From Methanomicrobiales archaeon (GTDB lineage: Archaea > Halobacteriota > Methanomicrobia > Methanomicrobiales > Methanomicrobiaceae), in assembly GCA_012523385.1 (NCBI GenBank), contig JAAYIO010000269.1, forward strand, positions 1 through 12,323: DNA of 12,323 nt. Reading direction: 5' to 3'. Positions 1-8,541 of the stretch are shown in pieces; position 1 is the stretch's first letter, and every line of letters starts with the position of its first letter. The position numbers and the translations under genes are program-made. The notes below the pieces were generated by a model. It did not search any database. It was given only the letters and a program-made list of their open reading frames with translations, and had not been told where the DNA came from.

Positions 1-581
1 ATGCCAAAGATGCGGAAGGTCATCATCACTCCGGCCATGTCAAGCAGATATCCGGCGACCGTGGCCGTGACGAGGGCAGATATTCCGAACCCTGCGACCG
101 TCACGCCTACGCCAAGACCACAGCGGTCCGGGAACCACCGCGAGGCGACTGCGATCGGCACTCCATAGGCGATACCCACCCCAACGCCGCCCACGACACC
201 GTACAGGAGGTAGAGCATCCATACCGATGGTGCTACTGAGGCTGCAAGCCAGCCCAGACCGGTCAGAAGACCACCGAGGGCCACCGCCGCACGCGGGCCA
301 CGGGTATTGATGAATTTACCCGCAAGCGGCATTGTGAGGGCAAAACATGCAAGAAAGACCGATAACGGGAGGAGAACCTCCGATGCCGTCACCTCACGCC
401 CAAGGAGGGCAGTGTAATGCGTTGCAAGAGGACCTACAAAGACACTCCATGAGTAGATACTGCCCAGACAGAGATTGATGAGAAACCCTACGCCGACCAG
501 TGCCCACCGTCCCCGTGTCGCATCCATGCCCGCTATTTGTATCTCCGGACCAACAGCTTCGCTCATTGGTTTGCCATTCAT
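1..581 (-). CDS. MFS transporter, OFA (oxalate:formate antiporter-like) family; C-terminus beyond the window
   Basis: This is the N-terminal 193 codons of a major facilitator permease; the frame is open to the window edge. After a short cytoplasmic start come about five predicted membrane helices: residues about 21-43 (holding GSIYSWSVF), 61-80, 88-107, 110-132 and 150-175. The loop with ASRWFPDRCGLGVG, after GIAYGVP, is characteristic of OFA-type permeases. The start at 581 follows a GAGGTGA ribosome site 7-8 nt upstream. It begins 30 nt after the acs stop on the same strand, so the two are probably cotranscribed. A monocarboxylate or acetate cargo would suit this context, but substrate is inference because OFA members vary (oxalate, formate, lactate, pyruvate and others). 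Family assignment is secure; substrate is unknown. Confidence 0.85.
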   Translation of the reverse strand, partial: MNGKPMSEAVGPEIQIAGMDATRGRWALVGVGFLINLCLGSIYSWSVFVGPLATHYTALLGREVTASEVLLPLSVFLACFALTMPLAGKFINTRGPRAAVALGGLLTGLGWLAASVAPSVWMLYLLYGVVGGVGVGIAYGVPIAVASRWFPDRCGLGVGVTVAGFGISALVTATVAGYLLDMAGVMMTFRIFG

Positions 582-611
582 GGTATTTTCACCTCAGAAG
601 GGGAGGGGAGG

Positions 612-2504
<1,893 letters not shown>

Positions 2505-2515
2505 CTTTTTTCACC

Positions 2516-2533
2516 TACATGATTAATCATGTA
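2516..2533. promoter_or_regulatory. 18-bp perfect palindrome in the acs leader
   Basis: TACATGATTAATCATGTA is a perfect palindrome. Its acs-proximal base is also the first base of the acs Shine-Dalgarno AGGTGA. In RNA it could form a 7-bp stem with a UUAA loop directly before the ribosome site. It could be a dimeric repressor operator inside the leader or an RNA element; sequence alone does not decide. Confidence 0.6.
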
Positions 2534-2543
2534 TAATATCTCC

Positions 2544-2574
2544 GGTGCGCACCCCTTCCACCAAGGCATTAAAA
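2544..2574 (-). promoter_or_regulatory. Predicted acs promoter with palindromic start region
   Basis: On the minus strand TTTTAAT (2574-2568) is the best box A, though weak. A spacing of 27 nt puts transcription start near 2544, giving a leader of about 40 nt. A perfect 10-bp palindrome GGTGCGCACC occupies 2544-2553, just upstream of and touching that start. An alternative AT-rich element at 2531-2540 would start transcription in or near the ribosome site and fits less well. Confidence 0.4.
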
Positions 2575-2597
2575 CCAAAAAGAAGGGAACTACCGGC

Positions 2598-2612
2598 CAA
2601 TGCACTGCATTG
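2598..2612. promoter_or_regulatory. Inverted repeat, operator copy 1 (core ATGCACTGCAT)
   Basis: CAATGCA-C-TGCATTG has perfect 7-bp arms around a single base. Its 11-bp core recurs exactly at 2665-2675, 65 bp away. The centre, 2605, lies almost midway between the predicted acs start (about 2544) and the predicted regulator start (about 2668). It is a likely binding site for a dimeric regulator, perhaps the neighbouring HTH-PAS protein. Confidence 0.6.
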
Positions 2613-2637
2613 CTAAACAAACATAGACGCAATCACA

Positions 2638-2676
2638 TATAAATATTCGTTAAGCATAGCATATATGCACTGCATA
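2638..2676 (+). promoter_or_regulatory. Promoter of the PAS regulator with operator copy 2 over the start site
   Basis: TATAAATA at 2638-2645 is a strong archaeal box A. A spacing of about 27 nt puts the start near 2668. The inverted repeat TATGCA-C-TGCATA at 2664-2676 covers that start and shares its 11-bp core with the upstream copy. A repeat over the start site is the expected geometry for repression, so autorepression is plausible. The leader would be about 41 nt, ending in GAGG 4 nt before the ATG. Confidence 0.55.
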
Positions 2677-2708
2677 GGAGCTCCCAGAGAGATGCCCCGA
2701 GAGGAAAA

Positions 2709-4088
2709 ATGTCAACTGAATGGAATGAAAAAGAGCATATACGAGAATTTTTGAGGAAATCGCCAACCGGAATGACAATCACCGAGATCTCGGAAACTCT
2801 TGGAATGCACCGCAACACCACGGCAAAGTATCTGGACATGCTGGTCGTTACCGGAGAAATAGACCTGAAAAGAATGGGCCCTGCAAAGGCATATTTTCCT
2901 GCACGGCGGATGCCAATAAGCGCTCTTCCCCTCACTGCGCCACCCATCTGCCTCTGCCTGACAGCCCGCCTGGAAGTAACAGAGGCCACCCCGGATGCAG
3001 TAAGCCTCTTCCACATCCCGGAAGGGATCAGGCCAATACCCAGCATCAATATACCCTCGCCCATCTTCCGGGATGAAACCTTTCTCACCAATTGTCGGGA
3101 CGCAGTGGCAGGCACACCAGGAAAATACCGCACATCTATCACCCAAAACAGACAGCAGACCGACTGGGAAATCCACTACATCCCTTTAGTATTTGCGAGC
3201 GGTGCCGCAGGATGTGCTGTCACCTTCACCGAGAGCACCATAGAAGACGAACAGGATACCTGGAAAGAGCGTTACACCGCACTCACCGAAGAGCTCACCG
3301 AATGGATTGTTCACATATCTCCATCAATGACAATCGAATTTGCAAACACTGCATTCTGCCGCCATTCAGGACGCACAGCCGATCGCATCGTAGGGACCCG
3401 ATTTCTACCAACATTTCAACCCGATGAACGCAACCGCCTCGAATCTCTCATTGCGACCCTTCAGCCAGGAGGTAGCCCCGTCACCGCAGACATCCGCGCT
3501 ATCCGCAGAGATGGAACGCCCAGCTGGGAGACATGGACCATCCGGGCACTCGGGGAAACCGGCGGCCACGTAACCGGCTACCATGCCAGCGGCCGGGACA
3601 TCACAACATTCAAACAATGCGAAGAGCAGGTTCTTCAGTATCACCAAAATCATGAGGAAAATGTGAGGAAGAGGACCATAGAAATGCAGCAGGCGAACAA
3701 AGCTCTGATGACAGCCCTTACAGAGAAAGAGGAGCTTGAGCGTGAACTGTTATTCACCCGACAGGCCTTCGATCAGGCCTCAGACTCCATCCTCCTCTTC
3801 AGTCGTGACGGCAGCATCTGCCAGATAAACCGAACCGCAGAAGAGCTCCTTGGCTATCGCAGAGAAGAACTCGCAGACTGCACCGTCTTTGATGTGAACC
3901 CCTCGCTCACGCGTGAGGCATGGGACAGTATGTGGAGCGAACCCGAGCCCGGCAGAAAAGAGCGGATCCGCTCCGTTCATCGCAGGCGCGATGGTACCAT
4001 CTTTGATGTCGATCTGTCACGGACCTTTGTAAAGGCAGAGAATGAGATATATTTCTGCTCTATTGCACGCGAAATTGAAAAAAAGTAA
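2709..4088 (+). CDS. HTH-PAS one-component sensor-regulator
   Basis: This 459-residue soluble protein probably senses a signal and binds DNA directly. Residues about 8-65 form a winged helix-turn-helix (TITEISETLGMHRNTTAKYL followed by a wing and GPAKAYF). Residues about 80-175 look like a divergent PAS-like domain. Residues about 185-300 are a PAS with its C-terminal motif (GRDIT). Residues about 300-350 are a charged coiled coil. Residues about 350-457 are a second clear PAS (RDGSICQINRTAEELLGY, then RRRDGTIFDVDLSRTF). There is no transmembrane segment, H-box or HATPase, so it is not a kinase. It is divergent from acs across 204 bp rich in inverted repeats, making acs and its own gene the likely targets (inference). 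I see no haem, flavin or other ligand signature that would name the signal. Confidence 0.85.
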   Translation: MSTEWNEKEHIREFLRKSPTGMTITEISETLGMHRNTTAKYLDMLVVTGEIDLKRMGPAKAYFPARRMPISALPLTAPPICLCLTARLEVTEATPDAVSLFHIPEGIRPIPSINIPSPIFRDETFLTNCRDAVAGTPGKYRTSITQNRQQTDWEIHYIPLVFASGAAGCAVTFTESTIEDEQDTWKERYTALTEELTEWIVHISPSMTIEFANTAFCRHSGRTADRIVGTRFLPTFQPDERNRLESLIATLQPGGSPVTADIRAIRRDGTPSWETWTIRALGETGGHVTGYHASGRDITTFKQCEEQVLQYHQNHEENVRKRTIEMQQANKALMTALTEKEELERELLFTRQAFDQASDSILLFSRDGSICQINRTAEELLGYRREELADCTVFDVNPSLTREAWDSMWSEPEPGRKERIRSVHRRRDGTIFDVDLSRTFVKAENEIYFCSIAREIEKK

Positions 4089-4138
4089 TAAAACACGAAG
4101 AGGTCTCCGGATTATTCCCCCACCCTCTGCCTCGCATC

Positions 4139-4169
4139 AAAAAATCCCGTCAAAAAAGATCCCCAAAAA
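4139..4169 (-). terminator. T-tract terminator of the 4177-4680 gene
   Basis: Read on the minus strand, runs of six, six and five T residues at 4144-4139, 4157-4152 and 4169-4165 follow the stop at 4177 closely. T-rich tracts without an obligatory hairpin are the usual archaeal terminator. Few T runs serve the convergent plus-strand regulator gene. Confidence 0.55.
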
Positions 4170-4176
4170 TGAGTAT

Positions 4177-4680
4177 TTATCGAGACATGCAGACGGAAAG
4201 CGCTGCATAAAACTCATCCGCCCGCTGGGATCCGATGAGAAAAGACGGGCCATCGGAGAGAGCTATGCAAACTCCACAGTTCCCGAAGACGGTATATGCA
4301 CTACCCTGTTTACCCCGCCGGATACCCCAACCACCATAATCCCGGAGTGGCCGGTATAACACCACTTCAGCAGAGGTAATCTTGTAGCAGCCAACATTTC
4401 GGAACCGCAGGTGCATTGGATACACGCGATAAGACAGGCATCCGCTCCCGACCCTCACCTCAAGCCGGAGGATGAGAAAAAATACCGGCATGCCAATGCC
4501 AACCGTTGCAATAAGCACCCACTTGAGCCAGTCAGGACCGGGATTCATCCCAAAAGGTATACCTGCAACAATCTGGAGATAAAAACCATACCATACTAAC
4601 AACGCGGCAACCCAGACCACCATCGCGAGCATGTTGGTGCGAAACCACTGCACTTCTGAAAAAATATCCTCATCACGCAT
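4177..4680 (-). CDS. Two-TM membrane protein, DUF6141-like
   Basis: This is a small protein of unknown function. It begins with a short soluble stretch holding FSEVQWFR. Two predicted membrane helices follow, at about residues 18-38 and 54-74. A beta-rich C-terminal domain carries YGGWGIR, GNCGV and FLIGSQRADEF. That order of motifs matches my memory of DUF6141 proteins of methanogens, and the C-terminus resembles the PH-like domains of small bacterial and archaeal membrane proteins (inference). I chose ATG 4680 because relatives start about eight residues before EVQ; in-frame starts at 4695 and 4734, and a TTG at 4770, are possible. No start has a good Shine-Dalgarno. Predicted box A elements near 4778 and 4790 would start transcription at about 4751-4763, arguing against 4770. 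It stands alone, convergent with the regulator gene. The frame is intact and the family-like motifs argue against a chance ORF. Confidence 0.75.
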   Translation of the reverse strand: MRDEDIFSEVQWFRTNMLAMVVWVAALLVWYGFYLQIVAGIPFGMNPGPDWLKWVLIATVGIGMPVFFLILRLEVRVGSGCLSYRVYPMHLRFRNVGCYKITSAEVVLYRPLRDYGGWGIRRGKQGSAYTVFGNCGVCIALSDGPSFLIGSQRADEFYAALSVCMSR

Positions 4681-4784
4681 ACCATCAACCGCCATCGCCC
4701 AGACAGAACCAACAATACACCCCTGATACCACATAAAGGAGATGTCATACCAAACACAGGCACAAATCAAAAAAGCGCAATAAA

Positions 4785-4801
4785 CAAATTAAAAACAAAA
4801 A
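4785..4801 (-). terminator. T-rich terminator of tRNA-His, also promoter region of the next gene
   Basis: Immediately after the tRNA discriminator base, the minus strand reads T5-G-T5-AATTTG. This should end the tRNA transcript. The same AT-rich stretch contains box A-like sequence for the 4177-4680 gene. Confidence 0.5.
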
Positions 4802-4873
4802 GGCCGGGGCCGAGATTTGAACCCGAGTCCAAGGAGCCACAGTCCCAGAGGATAACCACTACCCTACCCCGGC
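4802..4873 (-). tRNA. tRNA-His (anticodon GTG)
   Basis: The acceptor strands GCCGGGG and CCCCGGC pair perfectly. The D stem GGGT/ATCC, anticodon loop CTGTGGC and T loop TTCAAAT fall in place. The anticodon is GTG. Discriminator C73 agrees with histidine identity in archaea. No G-1 is encoded (the base before G1 is T), so it would have to be added after transcription, as Thg1-type enzymes do. No CCA is encoded. The outermost anticodon-stem pair (27:43) is U-U, and the stem carries a G-U next to it. The length is 72 nt with a four-base variable loop. No intron is seen. A box A, AAAATAAG, is centred 27-28 nt upstream of G1. Confidence 0.93.
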
Positions 4874-5295
4874 ATAATGCCTCACTAAGATGCCTTTCTT
4901 ATTTTGACATCTCCAGTAATTAATCTTCGCATATGTTCTGCAAATCCATTGGGAAATAATTACCACCCCAGCCCGGGCACCCACACGAGGCAGTAGCCAC
5001 ATCAGGCAACACAGAAAGGAAAAAGACTAACCCATCATACCCACAAAGGCCCTCAGATACCCCAGACCGACCTGCGATGCCTTCACCAAACAAACATCAA
5101 GGAAACCTAAAGTGAGAGATATAAACCCCCGATAAAAGGCACTTCACCCATCAGGAAAGCATCTGTACGAACACCATTAATAAGTCAGGTGAACTACTTA
5201 TATAAAAACGCCATAAACCGCTGTATACTCAGAAGAGCGGCGGGCGATTTGAGAATTTTTTTTAATACCAATACGAGAGGCAGAGGGCGCGAGAC
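4874..5295. other. Gene-poor intergenic region
   Basis: About 420 bp lies between tRNA-His (transcribed leftwards) and aIF5B (rightwards). The left end holds the tRNA promoter, with box A AAAATAAG at 4898-4905. The right end holds the aIF5B promoter elements. In the middle I see no convincing coding frame, tRNA, C/D-box pair or long repeat. A TATA-like AGATATAAA at about 5117-5125 stands alone and could serve a short unseen RNA. Confidence 0.6.
5197..5287 (+). promoter_or_regulatory. Two candidate promoters and ribosome site of the aIF5B gene
   Basis: CTTATATAAAA at 5197-5207 is a strong box A and would start transcription near 5230, giving a leader of about 65 nt. A second element, TTTAATA at 5261-5267 after a T run, would start transcription near 5291, only about 5 nt before the ATG. 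GAGGG at 5283-5287 lies 8 nt before the ATG and would be used only by the longer transcript. Confidence 0.5.
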
Positions 5296-7098
5296 ATGGC
5301 AAAAAAGAAGAAGACGGAATCAGAGGCCCCATCATCCATTCGTACACCAGTGGTCTGTGTACTTGGGCATGTAGACCATGGTAAGACATCATTGCTGGAC
5401 AAAATCAGGGGTTCATCCGTGGTGGATCGTGAGGCGGGTGCCATTACCCAGCATATCGGAGCAACCATTGTACCTCTGGACGCAATCCGCAAGATGAGCG
5501 GCACCAGCGATGCGGTTAAATTTGATGTTCCGGGACTATTGTTTATCGATACACCGGGCCACCATGCCTTCACCACACTGCGATCCCGCGGCGGGGCACT
5601 GGCAGACATGGCAATCCTTGTAGTGGACATCAACGACGGGTTCCAGCCGCAGACCAAAGAGGCACTCCAGATTCTCAGGAACTACAAGACACCCTTTGTG
5701 ATCGCCGCAACAAAGATCGACCGGATACACGGCTGGCGAGTGCAGGAAAATGCACCCTTCATGAAGGCCTATGCGGCCCAGAACGAACGGGTGCAGGGGA
5801 TGATTGAGACAAAGACATACGAACTGGTCGGCGAACTCTCAGAGATGGGATTCAACTGCGACCGTTTTGACCGCGTGAGGGATTTCGCCCGCAATATCGC
5901 AATTGTACCAGTATCTGGCATAACCGGCGAAGGTCTCCCCGACCTTTTGATGGTGATGGTCGGCCTTGCGCAACGGTACCTGACAGAGAACCTCGCCCTC
6001 TCCACCACCGGGCCGGGGTACGGCACCGTTCTCGAGGTGAAAGAGGAGCGCGGCCTTGGAACCACCCTTGATGTCATCCTTATTGACGGTCAGTTAAACG
6101 TTGGTGACGACATCATCGTGGGAGGGGAACGGGGCGTTATCGAGACCAAGGTCCGATCCCTGTTACTACCCCGCCCCATGCAGGAGATCCTCACCGAGGA
6201 CCGGTTTGAACGAGTGAAGCAGGTGACTGCCGCATCCGGTATCAAGGTATCCGCCCAGAAACTGGAAGGCGCCATCGCCGGTTCGCCGATCCGCGTGGTT
6301 AAAGGCAACCGCGAGGAGATCATCGATGAGATCATCCACGAGATGCAGGACATTCAGGTGACCCTCTCGGAGGAGGGAGTGTTCATCAAAGCCGACACCA
6401 TCGGAGCCCTTGAGGCGCTTTCCAAGGAACTGGAGGAGCACGAAATCCCCATCATGCGCGCAGATGTCGGTCCGGTATCCCGGCACGATATTGTGGAAGT
6501 TTCAACCATCAAAGACCCCCTCTACTCCATCATCCTCGCCTTCAACACCCCTATCCTCCCCGATGCCCTTGAAGCCCTCGCAGATCAGGCGATGGGCCAT
6601 GTGCACCTCTTTGAGTCTGATGTCATCTACCATCTCATCGATGACTACATCGACTGGGAAAAGGAGACGCGCCGCCTTATCCACAAGGAGAGTTTTGAGA
6701 AACTCATCCTGCCGGCAAAGATCACCCTCCTCCCTGACTGTGTCTTCCGGCAGTCCAATCCTGCCGTGGTGGGAGTGCGCATTATGGCCGGTAAATTGCA
6801 GGCAAGCGTCAACCTCGTCCTCCCTTCAGGAAAGAGAATCGGGCGGATTAAACAGATGAGGATGGGGCAGGAGACCGTCAACGAGGCAAATCAGGGGGCC
6901 GAGGTGGCAATCTCTATTGAAGGCCCGACAATCGGTCGCCAGATTGATGTGGGGGATGTCCTCTATGTCGAGATACCCGAGCACCATGTCAAAGTCCTTG
7001 AGGGCGAGATGACAAAACACCTTACCGGCGATATGATCGATATTCTTGAGGAATACACGAAAATTCGGCGAAAAGAAAAGCCTTTCTGGGGTAAGTAA
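5296..7098 (+). CDS. infB: Translation initiation factor aIF5B (archaeal IF2)
   Basis: This GTPase promotes ribosomal subunit joining at initiation. The 600-residue length is typical of archaeal IF5B, which lacks the long eukaryotic N-terminus. Residues 1-15 are basic and charged. The G domain has G1 GHVDHGKT (24-31), switch-I threonine in AGAITQHIGA (about 51), G3 DTPGH (85-89), G4 TKID (139-142) and G5 SGITGEG (207-213). Domain II follows at about 230-345 (GTVLEVKEERGLGTTLDVIL). Domain III spans roughly 350-455, and domain IV covers the rest (PAKITLLPDCVFRQSNPAVVGV). ATG 5296 is supported by GAGGG 8 nt upstream and by the conserved start near the G domain. G4 has Thr in place of the canonical Asn. 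The stop at 7098 is 87 nt before eS6, which has its own promoter. Confidence 0.97.
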   Translation: MAKKKKTESEAPSSIRTPVVCVLGHVDHGKTSLLDKIRGSSVVDREAGAITQHIGATIVPLDAIRKMSGTSDAVKFDVPGLLFIDTPGHHAFTTLRSRGGALADMAILVVDINDGFQPQTKEALQILRNYKTPFVIAATKIDRIHGWRVQENAPFMKAYAAQNERVQGMIETKTYELVGELSEMGFNCDRFDRVRDFARNIAIVPVSGITGEGLPDLLMVMVGLAQRYLTENLALSTTGPGYGTVLEVKEERGLGTTLDVILIDGQLNVGDDIIVGGERGVIETKVRSLLLPRPMQEILTEDRFERVKQVTAASGIKVSAQKLEGAIAGSPIRVVKGNREEIIDEIIHEMQDIQVTLSEEGVFIKADTIGALEALSKELEEHEIPIMRADVGPVSRHDIVEVSTIKDPLYSIILAFNTPILPDALEALADQAMGHVHLFESDVIYHLIDDYIDWEKETRRLIHKESFEKLILPAKITLLPDCVFRQSNPAVVGVRIMAGKLQASVNLVLPSGKRIGRIKQMRMGQETVNEANQGAEVAISIEGPTIGRQIDVGDVLYVEIPEHHVKVLEGEMTKHLTGDMIDILEEYTKIRRKEKPFWGK

Positions 7099-7129
7099 CA
7101 CCCTACGGACAGGTGGATTCACCCCACAA

Positions 7130-7177
7130 TTTTTAATAACTTCTAAACAAACATAATAGACAACTTTCAGAAAGGAG
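7130..7177 (+). promoter_or_regulatory. Promoter and ribosome site of the eS6 gene
   Basis: TTTTTAATA at 7130-7138 is a box A that predicts a start near 7162. The strong Shine-Dalgarno GGAG at 7174-7177 sits 8 nt before the ATG. The eS6 gene can therefore be transcribed independently of aIF5B. Confidence 0.55.
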
Positions 7178-7185
7178 TAAAAAAT

Positions 7186-7587
7186 ATGGCAAACTTCAAA
7201 GTAGTTCTCTCAGACCCAAAAGATGGTATTTCGTACAAGGTTGAGGCAACCGCCGGCATGGCAGGTGCACTCATTGGCAAGAACGTAGGCGACATCATAT
7301 CCGGAGATGTACTCGGATTTGCAGGATACCAGATCGCAATTACCGGAGCAACCGACAAGACCGGCATTCCCGCACGCCGTGACCTCCCCGGACTTACCCG
7401 GAGAAGACTCCTCCTCGCAAACGGTGTTGGGTTCCGCCCAACCTACCCCGGACAGCGCAGAAGAATGAGCATCCGTGGCGCAGAGATCAATGGCGACTTC
7501 GTCCAGATCAATGCAAAGGTTGTTGAATATGGCGAAAAGAGCCTGAAGGACTACTTTGCACCCGCTGCTGAAGGGCAGGCAAACTAA
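7186..7587 (+). CDS. rps6e: Ribosomal protein eS6
   Basis: This is a small-subunit ribosomal protein of 133 residues, the normal size of the archaeal short form without the eukaryotic C-terminal tail. The start, MANFKVVLSDPKDGISYKVE, and the core with GFAGYQIAITGATDKTGIP, RRDLPGLTRRRLLL and GVGFRPTYPGQRRR are diagnostic of eS6. The arginine-rich segment around residues 65-98 fits rRNA contact. ATG 7186 is fixed by GGAG 8 nt upstream. It lies downstream of aIF5B and is convergent with DUF2240, only 42 bp away. Identification is certain. Confidence 0.97.
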   Translation: MANFKVVLSDPKDGISYKVEATAGMAGALIGKNVGDIISGDVLGFAGYQIAITGATDKTGIPARRDLPGLTRRRLLLANGVGFRPTYPGQRRRMSIRGAEINGDFVQINAKVVEYGEKSLKDYFAPAAEGQAN

Positions 7588-7602
7588 TCCCGAACAATTT
7601 TA

Positions 7603-7635
7603 AAAAATACTTTTTTGCTGGTTTTTAACTCAGCA
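7603..7635. terminator. Bidirectional terminator between convergent eS6 and DUF2240 genes
   Basis: Plus-strand T runs at 7611-7616 and 7622-7626 serve eS6. The A run at 7603-7608 is a T run for the minus-strand gene. A small inverted repeat, TGCTG (7616-7620) with CAGCA (7631-7635), brackets the second T run and overlaps the minus-gene stop codon. Confidence 0.5.
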
Positions 7636-8100
7636 GCCCGGACCGCTGAGTGATTCGCGCAATTTTTCAACAAGATCCTCAAATGGCACCCCGTATTTAC
7701 GGGCAAGGATCACCACACCCGCCTCCGGGAGAAGATGTCCGTCAAACCGGTCATTCACAAGGGCATGCAACTCTGCTGCCACCTTCTGTTGCGAGGTTCC
7801 CTGTGCTTCAGCAATACGAATCATCAGGGTATCACAATAATTCTCACCTTGCTTGAAAATATCCTCTGAAGGACGGAACCCAAGCGGGATATCCACCTCT
7901 GCAGGATTAAAGAGAGGCACCAGTACCCCACCCTCCTCACGCAGAAGACCTTCACGAAGGGCAATGGCAATCAGCGACCCCGCCTGATCACGACTCATCC
8001 AGCGCCGGTCAATTGCAAGGAAATAAATGAATTCAGGGCGGCGCAGACGATCCCGATGCATATGCCGGAATGGTGCTGCAACAGCCGTACGCAAAGCCAT
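7630..8100 (-). CDS. DUF2240 family protein
   Basis: This is a 156-residue archaeal protein of unknown function. The start MALRTAVAAPFRH, the FIYFLAIDRRWMSRDQA segment and the following ALREGLL fit DUF2240, an archaea-restricted family. Secondary structure looks mostly helical: an N-terminal winged-helix-like part (about 20-60) and a C-terminal helical part (about 80-150) ending in LARKYGVPFEDLVEKL. No catalytic motif or membrane segment is visible. The start at ATG 8100 overlaps the upstream stop as TAATG, implying translational coupling; an upstream extension is possible but unlikely. It is the second gene of a two-gene minus-strand unit and ends against eS6. No function is claimed. Confidence 0.85.
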   Translation of the reverse strand: MALRTAVAAPFRHMHRDRLRRPEFIYFLAIDRRWMSRDQAGSLIAIALREGLLREEGGVLVPLFNPAEVDIPLGFRPSEDIFKQGENYCDTLMIRIAEAQGTSQQKVAAELHALVNDRFDGHLLPEAGVVILARKYGVPFEDLVEKLRESLSGPGC

Positions 8101-8522
8101 TAAATTGCACCCACAAGCAGAACCTTTAGGTCCATCGCATCCAGACCAGCTATCGTACTGGTCTTTACCACAGTACATTCACAGGCCATCCCAGTCTCCT
8201 CAAGGCGAAGGAGAAATACATTTTTAGAACGAGGGATGCGCTTATCAGACATGATTGTCGTTTCTTTAAGTTCAATCTGAAAATCAACCGCCTCGGTGAT
8301 CGTATTTAACAGGTCAGGACAAGAGTCAACCGGCACAAAAGTGATCTTCTTGTCTGCCACCGCTGCATTAAAATCAATCCGCACCATCTCCCCCCCGGGA
8401 GTCCGCCCAGTCTCATGAGTCCCATGCAGGGCACACACCCGGGACACCACGTCAATGAACGGGCGCTTTATGGTAAAAACCAGGTCATTTCTCATCGGGA
8501 AACGATGGTATATTTTGCGCAT
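8100..8522 (-). CDS. Unrecognised conserved-looking protein coupled to DUF2240
   Basis: I do not recognise this protein of about 140 residues. It has no transmembrane segment, cysteine cluster or clear nucleotide-binding motif. It looks alpha/beta, with strands such as MVRIDFNAA, KKITFVPV and VFLLRLEE. Its stop overlaps the DUF2240 start as TAATG, so the two are probably coupled and functionally linked. Three in-frame ATGs exist: 8534, 8522 and 8495. No start has a usable Shine-Dalgarno. The box A at 8547-8554 lies 27-28 nt before 8522, which fits a leaderless start there; 8534 would be too close to it. The next gene upstream on this strand, eS8, ends 77 bp away. Confidence 0.7.
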   Translation of the reverse strand: MRKIYHRFPMRNDLVFTIKRPFIDVVSRVCALHGTHETGRTPGGEMVRIDFNAAVADKKITFVPVDSCPDLLNTITEAVDFQIELKETTIMSDKRIPRSKNVFLLRLEETGMACECTVVKTSTIAGLDAMDLKVLLVGAI

Positions 8523-8541
8523 TACACCAGTCATTAGATGA

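Noticed and set aside
2633..3176. Two long minus-strand open frames (about 154 and 169 codons) opposite the regulator gene
   Set aside because: They are antisense shadows of the HTH-PAS coding frame. Their translations have no family features and no ribosome site, and the plus frame carries clear HTH and PAS motifs.
4042..4359. Plus-strand open frame of 105 codons
   Set aside because: It overlaps the end of the regulator gene in another frame and runs antisense to the two-TM protein, which has family-like motifs. Its composition looks non-coding.
6410..6859. Plus-strand open frame of 149 codons inside aIF5B
   Set aside because: It is a serine/proline/arginine-rich alternate frame of a GC-rich gene.
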